Shown here piece by piece: positions 27,512 to 39,801 of a stretch of DNA of 64,000 nucleotides (positions are counted from its first letter, which is position 1; each line of letters opens with the position of its first letter). The notes under the pieces are model-generated. The model had not been told where the DNA came from. It worked only from the letters and a program-made list of their open reading frames with translations, and did not search any database. The stretch is from NCBI RefSeq assembly GCF_000090795.2, contig NW_003546254.1:365723-429722 (forward strand), in the 5' to 3' direction. The DNA comes from Amphimedon queenslandica (lineage: Eukaryota; Porifera; Demospongiae; Haplosclerida; Niphatidae). The position numbers and the translations under genes are program-made.

Positions 27512-28995
27512 TCAGGGGTAGTATCTACAAGGTGATGTATTTTCTTCTCTTTTCCCTTTCTTTAAGTTGTCATTTCTCTTCTTATTGCATTCAGTAGATA
27601 CAGAGTGATTGAGGTCTTGTTCGTCGGGAGTGATTGCAGTCGCTATAAATTTATCCCATGACAGAGGCTGCTCAACAGTTATAACTGATTCAGAGAGACT
27701 GATGTCGTCCATCATGTCAACATCTAAATAGATAAAGTTGTCCTGTAGAATGATAAAAGATAAACTTAACGACTCGATGTGAATGTTTTAGTCCTACCTG
27801 AATTCCATGTACGTTGTGACTCATTTTAAGCCTATATCCATGTTCAACAGAGAATAGAGTAATAAAATAAAGCAAATAATTATTAGTCTCACTTTTTACA
27901 GTGTAGCAATAAAATGAAGCACACAATGATAAATATGACAATCAACAGTATGGCCATGACTACTGAAATCCCAGAGACGGAGACTATTAGTGCAATGTTA
28001 CTCCCAGATCCTCTTCCAGTTGTTGTATTTAGTACTGTTGTTGAAGGTACAAAAGTACTAGTTATAAAGTGGGATAAATCAGAAAATGGCAATGATTCAG
28101 AGACCATCGATAATGAACCAATACTACTAATAGTTAGTTCCATTGAAGAAAGAGTAGCATAAGTTACACTGCCAGCAGTAGAAGACCTAGAAAAGAAAGA
28201 TGTGTACAAGTTAGAATCGATCATGCACATAGATCTAATTCAATACAAATTGATCTTCTAAATTTTTTGATCATGCAATTCCTTGTTATTATACATTGCA
28301 AATTAATGTCTCAGTACACAAAGAATACATTAAAGTAACAATTTAATTCCATTGGAAACATTTGCTATCAAAGGGCATAATACTCGTTACATTAAAGGAG
28401 TAATGACGTAAGGAATTGGCAGTCAAACACTTAAGTTGCAAACAATTCCACCAACTGCCAGATATAATATTAAATTACTTTTAATTACTCAACATACGTT
28501 GATATAAATGACGATGACACGATAGATCTAGGTTCTTCAATGTCTAAAAATTAAAAAGTTACTTCATTACTAAAATTTAAAAAATACTTAGTATAAAAGA
28601 CTTAATTTAAAAGCTACTATTTTTAGACATATTTTTTTATTGAACCAGTGCACCATACCTGAGCAATGAAAATTTCTTGTAATCTCATTTATTTCATGTT
28701 CATACAAAAGATATACAGTTATGTTGCAGGCTTCACCTCTCTTCAAAGGATAAATATAAGTGAACTCTAACCCACTTTCCAATGTCTCAGCTAAGTCTTT
28801 GTATTGATCATTGGAACTATTATCACATTTCAATCCTACATACACGTGTTGTAGCTTAGAATCATTTGTCCTCCAAGAAACATAGACTCCTGAAGTGCTG
28901 CACTGAACATCAATGTGTAAGCTCCTGTCTTGGCCTTTTACTGGCTCCAAGGCAAAACTGCTCAACAGCAGAGCCAGTATAAGGGGCAGAAGCAT
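27512..28995 (-). CDS. Single-pass receptor-like protein 3 of cluster (short tail)
   Basis: Exons 28659-28995, 28498-28543, 27893-28186, 27798-27831, 27512-27742 give 313 residues. Signal peptide MLLPLILALLLSSFALEPVKG. Exon 1 holds the whole ectodomain: IDVQCSTSGVYVSWRTNDS ... VYVGLKCDNSS ... CNITVYLLYEHE, whose VSW and ITVYLLY strands suggest a fibronectin-III-like sandwich (weak inference). A short Ser/Thr stalk leads to a helix at about 193-223. The last exon has the cluster motif DDISLSESVITVEQPL but then only about 50 residues, ending CRYYP, with no YxxM. The juxtamembrane exon (34 nt, phase 2 to 0) and tail exon (phase 0) match the other members, so the intracellular half is homologous although the ectodomain exon structure differs. 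Confidence 0.78.
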
Positions 28996-29329
28996 CCTTG
29001 ACAACTGGCTGGCGATATATGGATCATATCTATAGGCATGTAATCCAAACACAATTAGCTCAGTTTAGGAAACAATATCAGGACGGATGTTTGCAGTGTT
29101 GTTAATTAAACGCGTGGGCAGGAACCATACTTCAGACACAATATTTATATTAAAATAAATTCACAAAGGTATGTACAAAATGAATAAAAACCACAATCAC
29201 AAAAACTGGGAATCACAAAAACTTTTGTCATAGTTGATAAGCATACTGTAATACATTTATACGTTGCACATGGCTTCCATTTGTGTGGATGAGTATGACG
29301 AATCGTCACTTTCGGAAACATAATCCGAG
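28996..29329. other. Intergenic gap between receptor-like genes 3 and 4
   Basis: No exon recognised. Likely promoter of gene 3 and 3' untranslated region of gene 4. Confidence 0.4.
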
Positions 29330-32300
29330 TCATAATCTATTTCTAGTTCTTGTGTGCCCCTTGCAGGAACTGTCTTTATATAAAGACTCACTTCCAGAAC
29401 TGGCTAAACGAGTATGACCCTTCGTTAATACACCACTGCTCCTGCTACTCATAGTACCTTTAATCAAAGAAGGTTGAGCGAGTGTTGAGGAATATGTATA
29501 GCTATTATCTTTATGCCTCCCAACTGAAGGGTCAGTGTGAGATTTATTACTGGAGCTAGCTGGTGATTGAGAGCTGCTTCCTCTATTATTATTATTATTA
29601 TTAGTACTTGAAACTGTAGAGTAAGAGCATGGGCTACCAGATTTAGTATTATCCTGTTCGTTTGAAGGTTGACGGTGTCTATACGCATAATGAACATCTG
29701 TATTTACTCTACCTTTAGTTAAAGATTGATTTGATGAAGAAGTGCCTGAAGATTGTGAAGATTGATCACAAGGAGAATACATACGCTCATTATTTTTAGT
29801 GCTACTTCTTAAAATCTCCCGAGTAGATGAATCAAGAGCTTCATTATTAGGTACTGTACTTGTTGAAGGTAGAGTATGAGGATAATGTTGTTCTCTATTA
29901 GCCGCCAATTGATTATCTGACGACAGGCTGGTAGTACTAGGTGGACTGGTAGTAGGTGCTACACAGTGCCGATTGTTATTACAGTGACGATTATTATTAT
30001 CATAAGCTGTTGGTGGTGTTTTAGCTTCTGAAGGAAAGCCTTCTGTCCGTATGCTTTTTACAACACCTTTAGACATATGAAGGGATAAAGGAGGCTGAAA
30101 CTGATTGACAGAAGGTTTAGAATCCATCGTGTTTATTGATGAAGTTGGGACAGGTTTAACCAGCTGAATCTCCTTTATAGCAGCTTCATCAACTGAAACA
30201 GAGCCCTTCCTATTACTATCAATGTCAGTACTGGATATCATCAAACTGCAGTGTTTAGGAGCTGTCAAGGGAGGATGCAGTGGCTGGACAATGGTGGCAA
30301 CTGATTCAGCAATGCTTATATCATCAAGCATGAAATGATGAATATCATGTATCCCCTATAGTTATAAGTGTAATAAAAGTAAATTGATTGACATATTATG
30401 TCAAAACTCACCATTTCAAAGTCCATGAAGTTAATATCATTCATATTTTTCCTGAGAGAAAGATAGGAATACAGTAAATACAATAAGTATGGTATATTAT
30501 CCCTGACATAAGAACTTTGTACAGTGGTCTCACATAGACAGATCCCACCCTCTGAGCCCCCAGGATGGAGGCACGAAGGGTGGGGTTTGGCTATGCGAGA
30601 TTGTTTGCATAGGAGGCATAATTCCCAGGGAAAACACTTCACAAAAATCATCTTTCAATCTATTCACAAGGAAAATTTTATCTATTGTTTATTATCAGTA
30701 TAATAGAAAAATTTTTAAATTTTGAAATTTTTGTCAATATTTTAAAATCACAAATTAGCAAAATTAAAAATATACCATCTATATTCTACTTTTCTTTTTG
30801 ATTAATTTGACAATTAAAGTGTGGAATCATATATGGACCATGACTATCAATAGGAAGCAGACCTGGGGAGGCTGGGGTCAATTATGATCATAGTTATAAA
30901 TAGAGGCTCAATTACAATTACATAATTGTAATTATAATTGAGAACACTGAGTTGTCATGGTGTACTGACTACCAAATCAATATGGACGCAGGGAAAATGC
31001 TCTCGATCTACCTAAGTAGCCACTTCACATTACATGATCATATGCATACATACATGCATTGTACACACATATATGGAAGTGAGACAATCAGAGTTTTTTT
31101 GGCTCAGCTTCTTGCCAGTTTATGAGGTATGTTATACATCTAATTTGTTATAGCTCATTTAGCAGGCTTTGTGGGAAGCCCTGGTGACAATATGCTATTG
31201 CTTCTATGATAGCTGAATTGCAGCTTTGAAGCAAGCCATGCTCTGTTTCATACAAAAACATAGTATTGGAATTGAAATTACTTCACACAGTCATTAAGTT
31301 TATTTTTACATAAGAAGGGATGTGTAATGGTAACTAAAGTTTTGTAATTGACCCCAGGGTCTGATAGGAAGGTAATCAGCAATAAACTCTATTCAGCTCT
31401 GTTTTATAAACTGTTTGCATAGCAATTCCTGATAAGTGAATCTATGGTTTACTTTTCCCTCTAACACAAAAAGCTATAAAAATAGCTATCATTTACCTTG
31501 AGAATCTCTTGTGTGCTAAGAACAAGCAACAAAGTACAAAGGCGACACCAATACCAAAGACTATCAAAAAGCCAGCACTGAGAATGACAAAGAAAAAAGC
31601 TGAAATAGGTGAGCCAGAATCAAGAGGAGTGACTAAGAGGGATTGAAGTTCAAAGGTAGAAAGAAAGGGAGAGAGAGAGAGATAAGATAAAACAAATAAT
31701 AACTCAATTTATTATGTTTGTTTTATAACACCTAAAAAAGGATTTTGTGGCTGCTGGCTCAAAGAAGAGCACACATCCCCTATGGCCACTGGGCAGGTAC
31801 AAATATAATACACACATACATAATAGGAAATCCACATAAGAGAGTTCTTTATTGGCAGTGGGGTCAAATTTAAACACCTGTCTAGACTTTATAAAAAAAT
31901 ATCTTAACTATGTCAATGTCCAGAAACGTAAACATAGAACAAAGTCATAATAGCAGGAGGAAAAAACCAATTAGGCACAGGCCCCACAAAACATGATGTA
32001 GTTGAGTAGTTCATACTCCAAAGGCTGGTTTACATGCTCTAAGGCTAATGTACAATAATATGCTAGTCGTGATGTTACATTGACACAGGAATAAAATTTG
32101 GCTTTATTCTAGCGTGCATCAAAAGGTCAAATTGCCCACACTTTTGATTAAAACATAATTTTGACGGTACACTATACAGTCTATACAGGGAAAGGACAAT
32201 ATATTCCAGCCTCTCTCTTACCTGTTGGTGAAATACCGCCAGTAGCAGTAATTGAACTGATAATGTTAATGGTACTGCTTCTACTAATGTCTGTACTTCC

Positions 32301-33295
32301 AGGATTAATGTCAGAACTTGATGATACAGAGATACTGATAATGTTAATGGTACTGCTTCTGCTAATGCCAGAGCTGCTAGGATTAATATCAAGACTTGAC
32401 GATGGCAGCATTATACTGGTGCTACTGTCGCTAGTAGCACTACTGGAGAATAGATCCATTTCTGTCATCAAAACAAAAATAAGTATAAAATATTAGAAAA
32501 GACAATAATGTGCACCTCTATGACATGTTGCCTCTTGAATGTTATATTTATAAACGTTATTTTCTGCAGGACCAGTCCTTACACAACCAGAGAAGACACA
32601 AACAGTCCCGGGCTCAAGATTAGTATTGTAATACACTGGTATATTCCTTTCAGAACTGGGATTATATTGATTCAAAAGTATTCTAGAGTACTGCAAATGA
32701 TAAAATAAAATGATAGCCGTCATAAAATTTGTTAATAGCTTACTGATGTATTCAATATCTCATTTGTGCACTTCATCTCAACAGTAACAAACATGTAGTC
32801 TCTCTTGCCAGTTTCCCTCACATTCAGTAAAGCAAAGCTGTCATTAATGCAAGATACACTAAAGTTGTGATATGGTCCCACAAGAGAACTGTCACCTGCA
32901 TCAAAACAAAATAAACAGCACATAGATCATCAATCAATTTTTGTATGTGTAAGGCTGCAACAGTTATTCTAGGCAGTGAGTTGCTATGGAGATTTGAGCT
33001 GCCTCAAGACAATTAGCCCAGTGAGACTAAACGAGACAGCCGGACACAATTAAGCCACTCATTGCTTGTACAAAGCCTGCGTTTGCATGCTTTCCATGCT
33101 TAAGTGAATGCAAAACAATACTAAACGCTCGCAAATGGATGCACGACTATAAATCTCACTTTTATCTCCTTTTACAAGATGCGGCCTGCAGACACCATCA
33201 GGGTATTCCTGAGCTCTGGCTACTGTGCTGAGGTGCAACAGAGCTGTGAATAGCAGAGGAAAGGCCAGGGAAGCAAGCGAGGATCGAATAGCCAT
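29330..33295 (-). CDS. Single-pass receptor-like protein 4 of cluster (long tail)
   Basis: Exons 33160-33295, 32744-32895, 32516-32690, 32222-32461, 31497-31632, 30412-30451, 29330-30355 give 634 residues with phases 1,0,1,1,2,0. Signal peptide MAIRSSLASLAFPLLFTALL. Exon 2 has FSVSCINDSFALLNV ... VTVEMKCTNE and exon 3 VCVFSGCVRTGPAENNVY, both almost identical to gene 5. A stalk exon contains a duplicated SSGISRSSTINIIS-type unit. Transmembrane helix at about 244-274. The 342-residue tail exon begins with IHDIHHFMLDDISIAESVATIVQPL and is very Ser/Thr/Asn-rich, with scattered tyrosines (SYSTV, SLYKDS) but no YxxM. Long low-complexity tails often serve as docking platforms (inference). Intron 5 contains a dispersed repeat also found near 56.6 kb. 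Confidence 0.82.
31000..31370. repeat. Dispersed repeat in receptor 4 intron, copy also at 56620-57140
   Basis: Shares in order with 56620-57140: GATGCAGGGAAA-like start, CTCAGCTTCTTGCCAG, CATGAGGT-type, TAGCA-CTTTGTG-GAA-CC, TATGA-AGCTGAA and TTTTGTAATT-A-CCC. Copies differ by many substitutions, so insertion is old. Confidence 0.6.
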
Positions 33296-36200
33296 ATCCA
33301 ACGTGTTTGAGATTGTGACGATCTGCAGTGGGTAAGTGCCAATTAAATAGCACTATGCTTAGAACTAATGTGCTATGCTTGCTATGTGTACGTGGTGGCA
33401 TATCCGGCATAAACGTCAGAGCTGCGTCACAAAAATAATTTTGTAACCACAATCAGCTCTATAATTAGTATCCGGCTACAAAGCCTAAAAATAATAGGCT
33501 CTGAAAGCTCAAGCATCACACTGATAGTTGATAATCCGAAGAAAAATTATTACTATCAATATTGCAATGGTGAATGAATCTAAAACTATACTGAATTATC
33601 AATGAACGATTATTTTTTTGCTCATAAAATAAATCTATCTCTATTCTTCTTTTCTGTCATGAAGATGGATATTTAACCTACTAAATTCTTATAAATTATA
33701 TTGGCTGCACTGATTTGGCTTGTTCTGCTTCTGTCCAGGATTGCTTGGATACTAGACAACTTTACAGTAAACAAAGCACATCACTGTAAACAAAGCCTAT
33801 AGTAATTGTAAAAGACAAAAATAATAATAATAATAATAATAATAAAGGCACAATTCTAGACACACAAAGCAACGTAAGACAGCACAAGTGCCAAGTTTAG
33901 GCATACAAGTAATAATTATAAGTTGATAGTGGTTTACTTGTAAAGTTATACATGCCATTTCATCTTAGATATATTTTTAACATTACAATGTCAATATAAT
34001 AGTAGGTGTGAAAGTTTTGGTATGTTTTACTTGTAGTGCAGACAAGAGCTCAGACCTAAAATATTGAGAAAGAGAGAGAGGGAGGAATTAGGGAGAGAAG
34101 GAGAGAGAGAAAGGGAAGGAGAGAAAGAAGAAAGAGAGGGAAAGAAAGAGGGAAGGAGAGAGAGAGAGAGAGGGAAAGAGAGTGAGAAAAGAGGGAGGAG
34201 AAGATGCTATCATGTAAAAACAATACAAAGGTAAGTTATCAAATGCTTTAGATAAAAGCAAGGGAAGTTTGTACTGTTATGAAAACACCATGAGAGACAC
34301 AAACAATCTGTAATTAGAGCTAAAAAAATTTTTACTTAAGGAGTGTATAAACGGCTGAGTGACCACAATTATAAAATGATCAAGTTGGTATGAGCGAAAT
34401 GAAATAAACTACTGGCGACAATGCTTGCTAATTTGTAACGGCATAAACATCACTAACCACACTCATTATGAAGACAGAACACGTAAATACTAAAGATATT
34501 AGATAATACATAATGCCATTAAGAAACCATAATAATTACACAACTTATTAATTTATGAGTGTAGTAAATGGCACGAGGAAGGTTTCAAACAAAGACCCAT
34601 GGTTAACAGAGTCATAACCAACAGAGCCAGTAATACTACTGTGTGTCTCATCTATGGTTTGAAATGGGAGTGAGTAGCTTATGTGGTGAAGCCTAGCTAC
34701 AAACAAGAAACCAAGTAATAGACTTATATCACTGAGTGTACACATAGTGGGATATCTTTGAGAGGGAGAAATTTTGGTGAAATCCCAATTTCGGTGATCG
34801 GGCAAGTATCATCAAAGAGGCACTTGTATTCCGGAGAATGTTTACCAAATCACCAAATTCACTAATAGGATTTTCCTTCCCTAAATTACTGACAGTAACT
34901 GGGAGGGAATGACTCACATGCATATAATAGACTTACATGCATAATCAGAGCCACTCCTATCATTAGTAGGCAACGTCACCCAGCAACCAATGAATACCAA
35001 TCAGGATTCACAAACATACCAAACTGAACTGACTCCCTGTACTACATAGCAATTACACTGTACATACCAATAGAGCCTGTCATTACTAGCATAATACTGG
35101 GGAGACAGAGGGGAATAATGTTAGAGGAAGGAAGGGAGTGCTTACACAAAAACCATGATTCAGACTGATATCAGTCCTGATCTAAGCAATAACAATAATT
35201 GGTTGTGTACATGTACAATGTAAGTGTATTAGAGTTGAAAATGAGTGTTTCCAACTGCATACATGTACACGTACATGTGCCTGAGAGAATGGAAAGTGCA
35301 AACAATAATATTTAATTTAGGTACACAAGCTGAGCCAAATGTGTTGCCAAATAATTAAATGGCTTCAACAATTGCCTTCCTTCTTAATTCTGATAATTAA
35401 AAAACAGCCTAGCATTCTGTAAACATAATAGCCAGTGTAACCATGACACTACTTTTTTGTTCATAAACCCAATCAGTCAAATCCTTGTGGTGCTCAATCA
35501 CATGTAGTACAAAATCAGCTCACAAAAAAAACAGTAATGGTATAGGGTTGTAAGGTTCTACCTAGAAATAAATTAGAGATGGTTGGAGACTAATATTGTT
35601 CCTTTTAAATTTATGTACACCATACTAGTAAACTACAATATGATGCTTTATGTATGGTTATTAGTATTAATTGGCTGGTTGGTCTCAGTGATGAACTGGT
35701 TGGTTCATTTGTTGAGGTGGCTGTCCCGACCACCCCCCGACCACCATGGACAAAACTATGGGTTGGAAATTTGGTACATGGTTCTGCCTATGATGGTCAA
35801 GGGTGGCTGGGAGCAACAACCTTAAAGAATGAACAACCAGTTCATCTTAGACCAAGTAACCATGCTAGTCTAGTATTGTATGCATCAGACCTGGGGTCAG
35901 TTACAAAAGCTCAAGTACAACTACACACTCAGTTACCCTCTTTTTGAAAAATAGACTCAATTAGAATTATAATTATGTCATGTTGACAATTAAAATACTA
36001 TTTTGATACCGGCATGTTTTTGCAACAGAAACATCTCTGATATACAGGCAAAACCCAGTTGTAATGATTTGACCTCTACAAGCTGTACTGGTCAAAATAA
36101 AATTCAGCCAAAACTAATATTACAAGTTTTTAAGTTAAAAGTAAGGTTTACATGACATAAACAAAGCACAAAATAATTTTGTGATGAATAACAACTGCTT

Positions 36201-37486
36201 CCAATCACCAGTTTGTTCCTTGTGATTGCGTTACAAACTATGAATTGTTGTGGTTCACAGGTGAGGCATTGAGTAAAAAGGCTACTTTTTATTAATTCTA
36301 CAAAAAAAAATTAAAAAACTGAAAATATAAGCTTTTAAGTATTACTAAACAACCTCATAAATAAGGAAATTCAAAAAACTTCATGAAAACAAGTAATTAC
36401 CTAACATCCAATATATCATGTATCACTATGGGTCATACATAATATGTATAGCATTAAACTTTCACAAATCTCACAAAAATCATTTTCGTAGATTAAATTT
36501 TTGCTAATCTTTTTAAAAAGAATTCTGCCATCTTGTACCATTTTCGTGTACTTTAATTTCACAAATCTGAAAAGCTGCAAAAACAGTGAAAATTATATTG
36601 GCCTCCAAAGTGTCAGCTATTATGAGCTATATTATATACAGTGTAAGTATTCCAATTATTTATCTACTTCATGGTAGAATTTGGAATTAAAAAGAAGAAT
36701 GCATGCATTGCAACATCAATTCCACTTAGATATTCATAAGAATTATGAAACATGCATCATGCATACAGAACATGCTGATAATTTGTACTTGAACAAAATA
36801 TTTATTAATTATTACAGTTTCCATCCCACACTATTCACATGCTACTTAATCAAATTAATGCCAATCATACCATTTGATTGTGAAAATGACTTCAAGAGAA
36901 TCAGGGCAGGTCACGAGAGTCATCAAAGTTTTTTTAACCCTTTATAAACTAGGTAGCTACAACCAGCCAACCACGTGTTTGCACGTGGGCTTTTAAGGAT
37001 GGGAGAGAATTCTTCATTTTCATAATATTTTTGATGGATAATTTAAATGTTTTTACGTTGTGTAGAATAGACTATGCTGCTATGAAAGCATTAAATTTTT
37101 AGAAAATTTTTAAGGTTGCATGAGGAATTTTTTGTCTTATTAATGCTTCTTCTACATGTATATATTGTGTAAATGAAGTTGGAGTTGATTCTAATCAAAT
37201 TGAAAAGATTCTTTTGTTATTAAATATTTTAATGCATGTAGCTAGATCTATTTGTTTTTTAAAGGTCGAGTTCATTATTATCAGGCAAAATTAAAATTTG
37301 TTTTAAAAATTTGACAAAAACCATTGTTTTCAAAACTTTAATTTTCATTATTTGTATTCTCTAATTTAAAATATGCATGCACCTTGCACAATCAAAACTT
37401 TTAGAAATAAAATTTTAAGTTGTGTCTATTGTGGTCAAAAGACCATAGACTATGAAAAGTGTAGTCTAAAAGAACTTTTTTTAATA
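33296..37486. other. Longest gene-poor stretch inside the receptor cluster
   Basis: No exon that I can support. Contains (AAT)n near 33818-33846, a GA-rich tract at 34070-34200, and a paired E-box at 36972-36987 (CACGTG twice, 10 bp apart). Two short open frames, near 34548-34805 on the minus strand and 35654-35947 on the plus strand, have no recognisable motif. The missing conserved tail exon of receptor-like gene 5 was searched for here by eye and not found. Confidence 0.45.
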
Positions 37487-39501
37487 TTAATTTAAGCAAC
37501 AATAATACACTTGGATACAGACTTTGGCAAAGGAAGAATTTATTACCAATTCAAAAAGTAAAATGAAGTATACAGTACTTATAGTTACAAGTAATCCATT
37601 GATCATATTTAATTCTTTAACATCCATTGAAAGATTTGGCAGACTCCATGTGAACATTTTTTTCACCTAAAAATGTAATTAAAGTTAAAATACTTATACT
37701 TCCTATAATAATTTTGATATAGAATGGCAAGTTTAAAATTCAAAAATTTTATACAAAGAAAATTCTAAATAACATGTGTGTCATTTCTATCAGAAAAAAT
37801 GCCATCACTCATAATAACCAATTTAAATTACTGTACTATAAAGCTAAAATTACTTTGAAATACTTGTCTTGAGCGGATATGACAAAGAGCAAAGGCAAAA
37901 ATGATAATGATGGCTCCAAAAACAATGATAGCTACAGCAAGAATCACACAGACTACTAACATAGACCTTGCAAGCATAGAAGAATCTGCATGTGAAATTA
38001 AAAGGAAAATAGTGGTATACTTTTATTTGCATAATTGCATAATACAAAGGAGCATCAAAGTATATGTACAAGGAAAGAAGCCTGTATAAGTTAAGGAAGC
38101 CACTCTAATATTCCTAGTAAGATACTGTTGCTAAGCAAAGTGCATAGGTATGGTTGGTATTTTTCATTTCAAAAGAGCTGTAGTAAAGTTGTACTATTCT
38201 AAGTTAAACTTTCTAAGGCAATTAGAATATGGTAATATCTTCCTTTTCATGCATTATCATACCTAATGAACAAGTAGGTAATAAAATGTTGCTGATACCA
38301 ATGCCTGCGGTCAGTGAGCCTCCATTGTTAGAAACAGTTTTTGTGGGAATATTAATCATGAAATTGCTCTCACTGATGCCATATATCAATGAAAGTGACG
38401 ATGATGGTGTTGAATCTGTTGATGTTGATGATGGTAATGGTGATGGTGATGGTGATATCATACTAGTGCTGTCAATTGTCATGCTACTAGATGATCTCCA
38501 ATTGTCTGAGAGTGAAAAAGGAATTGAGGTGCTAAGGAAGGAATGAGAGGAGTTAATACCTATTGATTGATTGCATGTTGCCTCTTGAATGTTATATTTA
38601 TAAACGTTATTTTCTGCAGGACCAGTCCTTACACAACCAGAGAAGACACAACTAGTCCCGGGCTCAAGATTAGTATTGTAATGCACTGATATATTCCTTT
38701 CAGACCTGGGGCTATATTGATACAAAAGTATTCTTGAGTACTACAAATGATGAAATAAAATGATAATCTTCACAAAATTTTTAATAGCTTACTGATGTAT
38801 TCAATATCTCATTTGTGCACTTCATCTCAACAGTAACAGATTTGTAGTCTCTTTTGTCAGTTTCCCTCACATTCAGTAAAGCAAAGCTATCATTAATGCA
38901 AGATACACTAAAGTTGTGATAAGGTCCAATAAGTGAGCCATCACCTATAGCAACAATAAATAATATCTATTAAAATGTCAGGTATGCAACTATGACACAT
39001 CATTTAACATTGATTAAATATATTCATGAGCAATGGTGCAGGGAAAATACCGTATAGCAGTAAAAAATTTGGAGTACTACAATTTGGCGAGTTGACTCAA
39101 AGAGGTTTAGAGGTTAAAGTTTTGGTAATATTTTAATATTGTGCATGCTGCTACAGAGCATTATTAGATAATAGACCTCAATTTGCTCCAACAAATTTTA
39201 TAGCTATACAAATACAGCAATTTAACACATGCTGCCATTTTGCTGTTAAGAGTTGTGCTTATTTGAATCATGACATAGATACTACTGACTGCTGGACTAT
39301 TTAAATGTGTAGGCTCATATTCTAGCACAAAACACATCAATTAATATAAAAATCAATTATTATTATATAAGTATAAAAATTACTTTTGTCTTCACTAACT
39401 AGAGTCCTGCATACACCATCTTGAGCTGTAGCTAATAACGGGACAAGCATAAAAAATATACAGCATACGAAACTCATGGGAAAGAAGTGAATCCAAGCCA
39501 T
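37487..39501 (-). CDS. Single-pass receptor-like protein 5 of cluster (conserved tail missing)
   Basis: Exons 39384-39501, 38793-38944, 38263-38740, 37864-37985 and tentatively 37487-37666 give 349 residues. Signal peptide ends LLATAQ. Exons 2 and 3 are near copies of those in gene 4 (FSVSCINDSFALLNV; CVFSGCVRTGPAENNVYK), even at silent positions, implying recent duplication or gene conversion. Exon 3 then runs on into a Ser/Thr/Pro stalk of its own, and the helix (about 257-285) is unlike gene 4's. After the helix I find no juxtamembrane exon and no QPL motif; the next open exon (VKKMFTWSLPNLSMDVKEL ...) is short, hydrophobic and doubtful. Gene 5 may be a truncated or decoy version of gene 4. 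The last exon's confidence is low, about 0.35. Confidence 0.7.
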
Positions 39502-39801
39502 TGCACATTGAGGGATGCAGGAGAATAGCCTGGAGTGATAACATGGTGCACATTATATACGCAACTATTAATCAGGGACCGCCTACTACGTCGCCAAAAT
39601 TAATTATTAATAATAATAATGATCACAGACCACTGAACCTCTTCTATAGAATAGATAAGATGCCTCTTCTATAGAATAGATAAGATACTATGTCTAGTAT
39701 TGTCTACTACACTTCCTCATTTCCTGATAATTATACTAGACTTTAAAAAAATTAATTTGTGAACAATGCAGTTTTAGAGACACAGTAAAAATATATAAAA
39801 T

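Noticed and set aside
34548-34805. Minus-strand 85-codon frame as a possible exon of a receptor-like gene
   Set aside because: No QPL motif, no matching phase or splice pair with genes 4 or 5, and its apparent start is not supported.
35583-35947. Plus-strand overlapping frames as a hidden gene
   Set aside because: Two overlapping frames, no motif, no flanking exons; could be a decayed fragment but cannot be supported.
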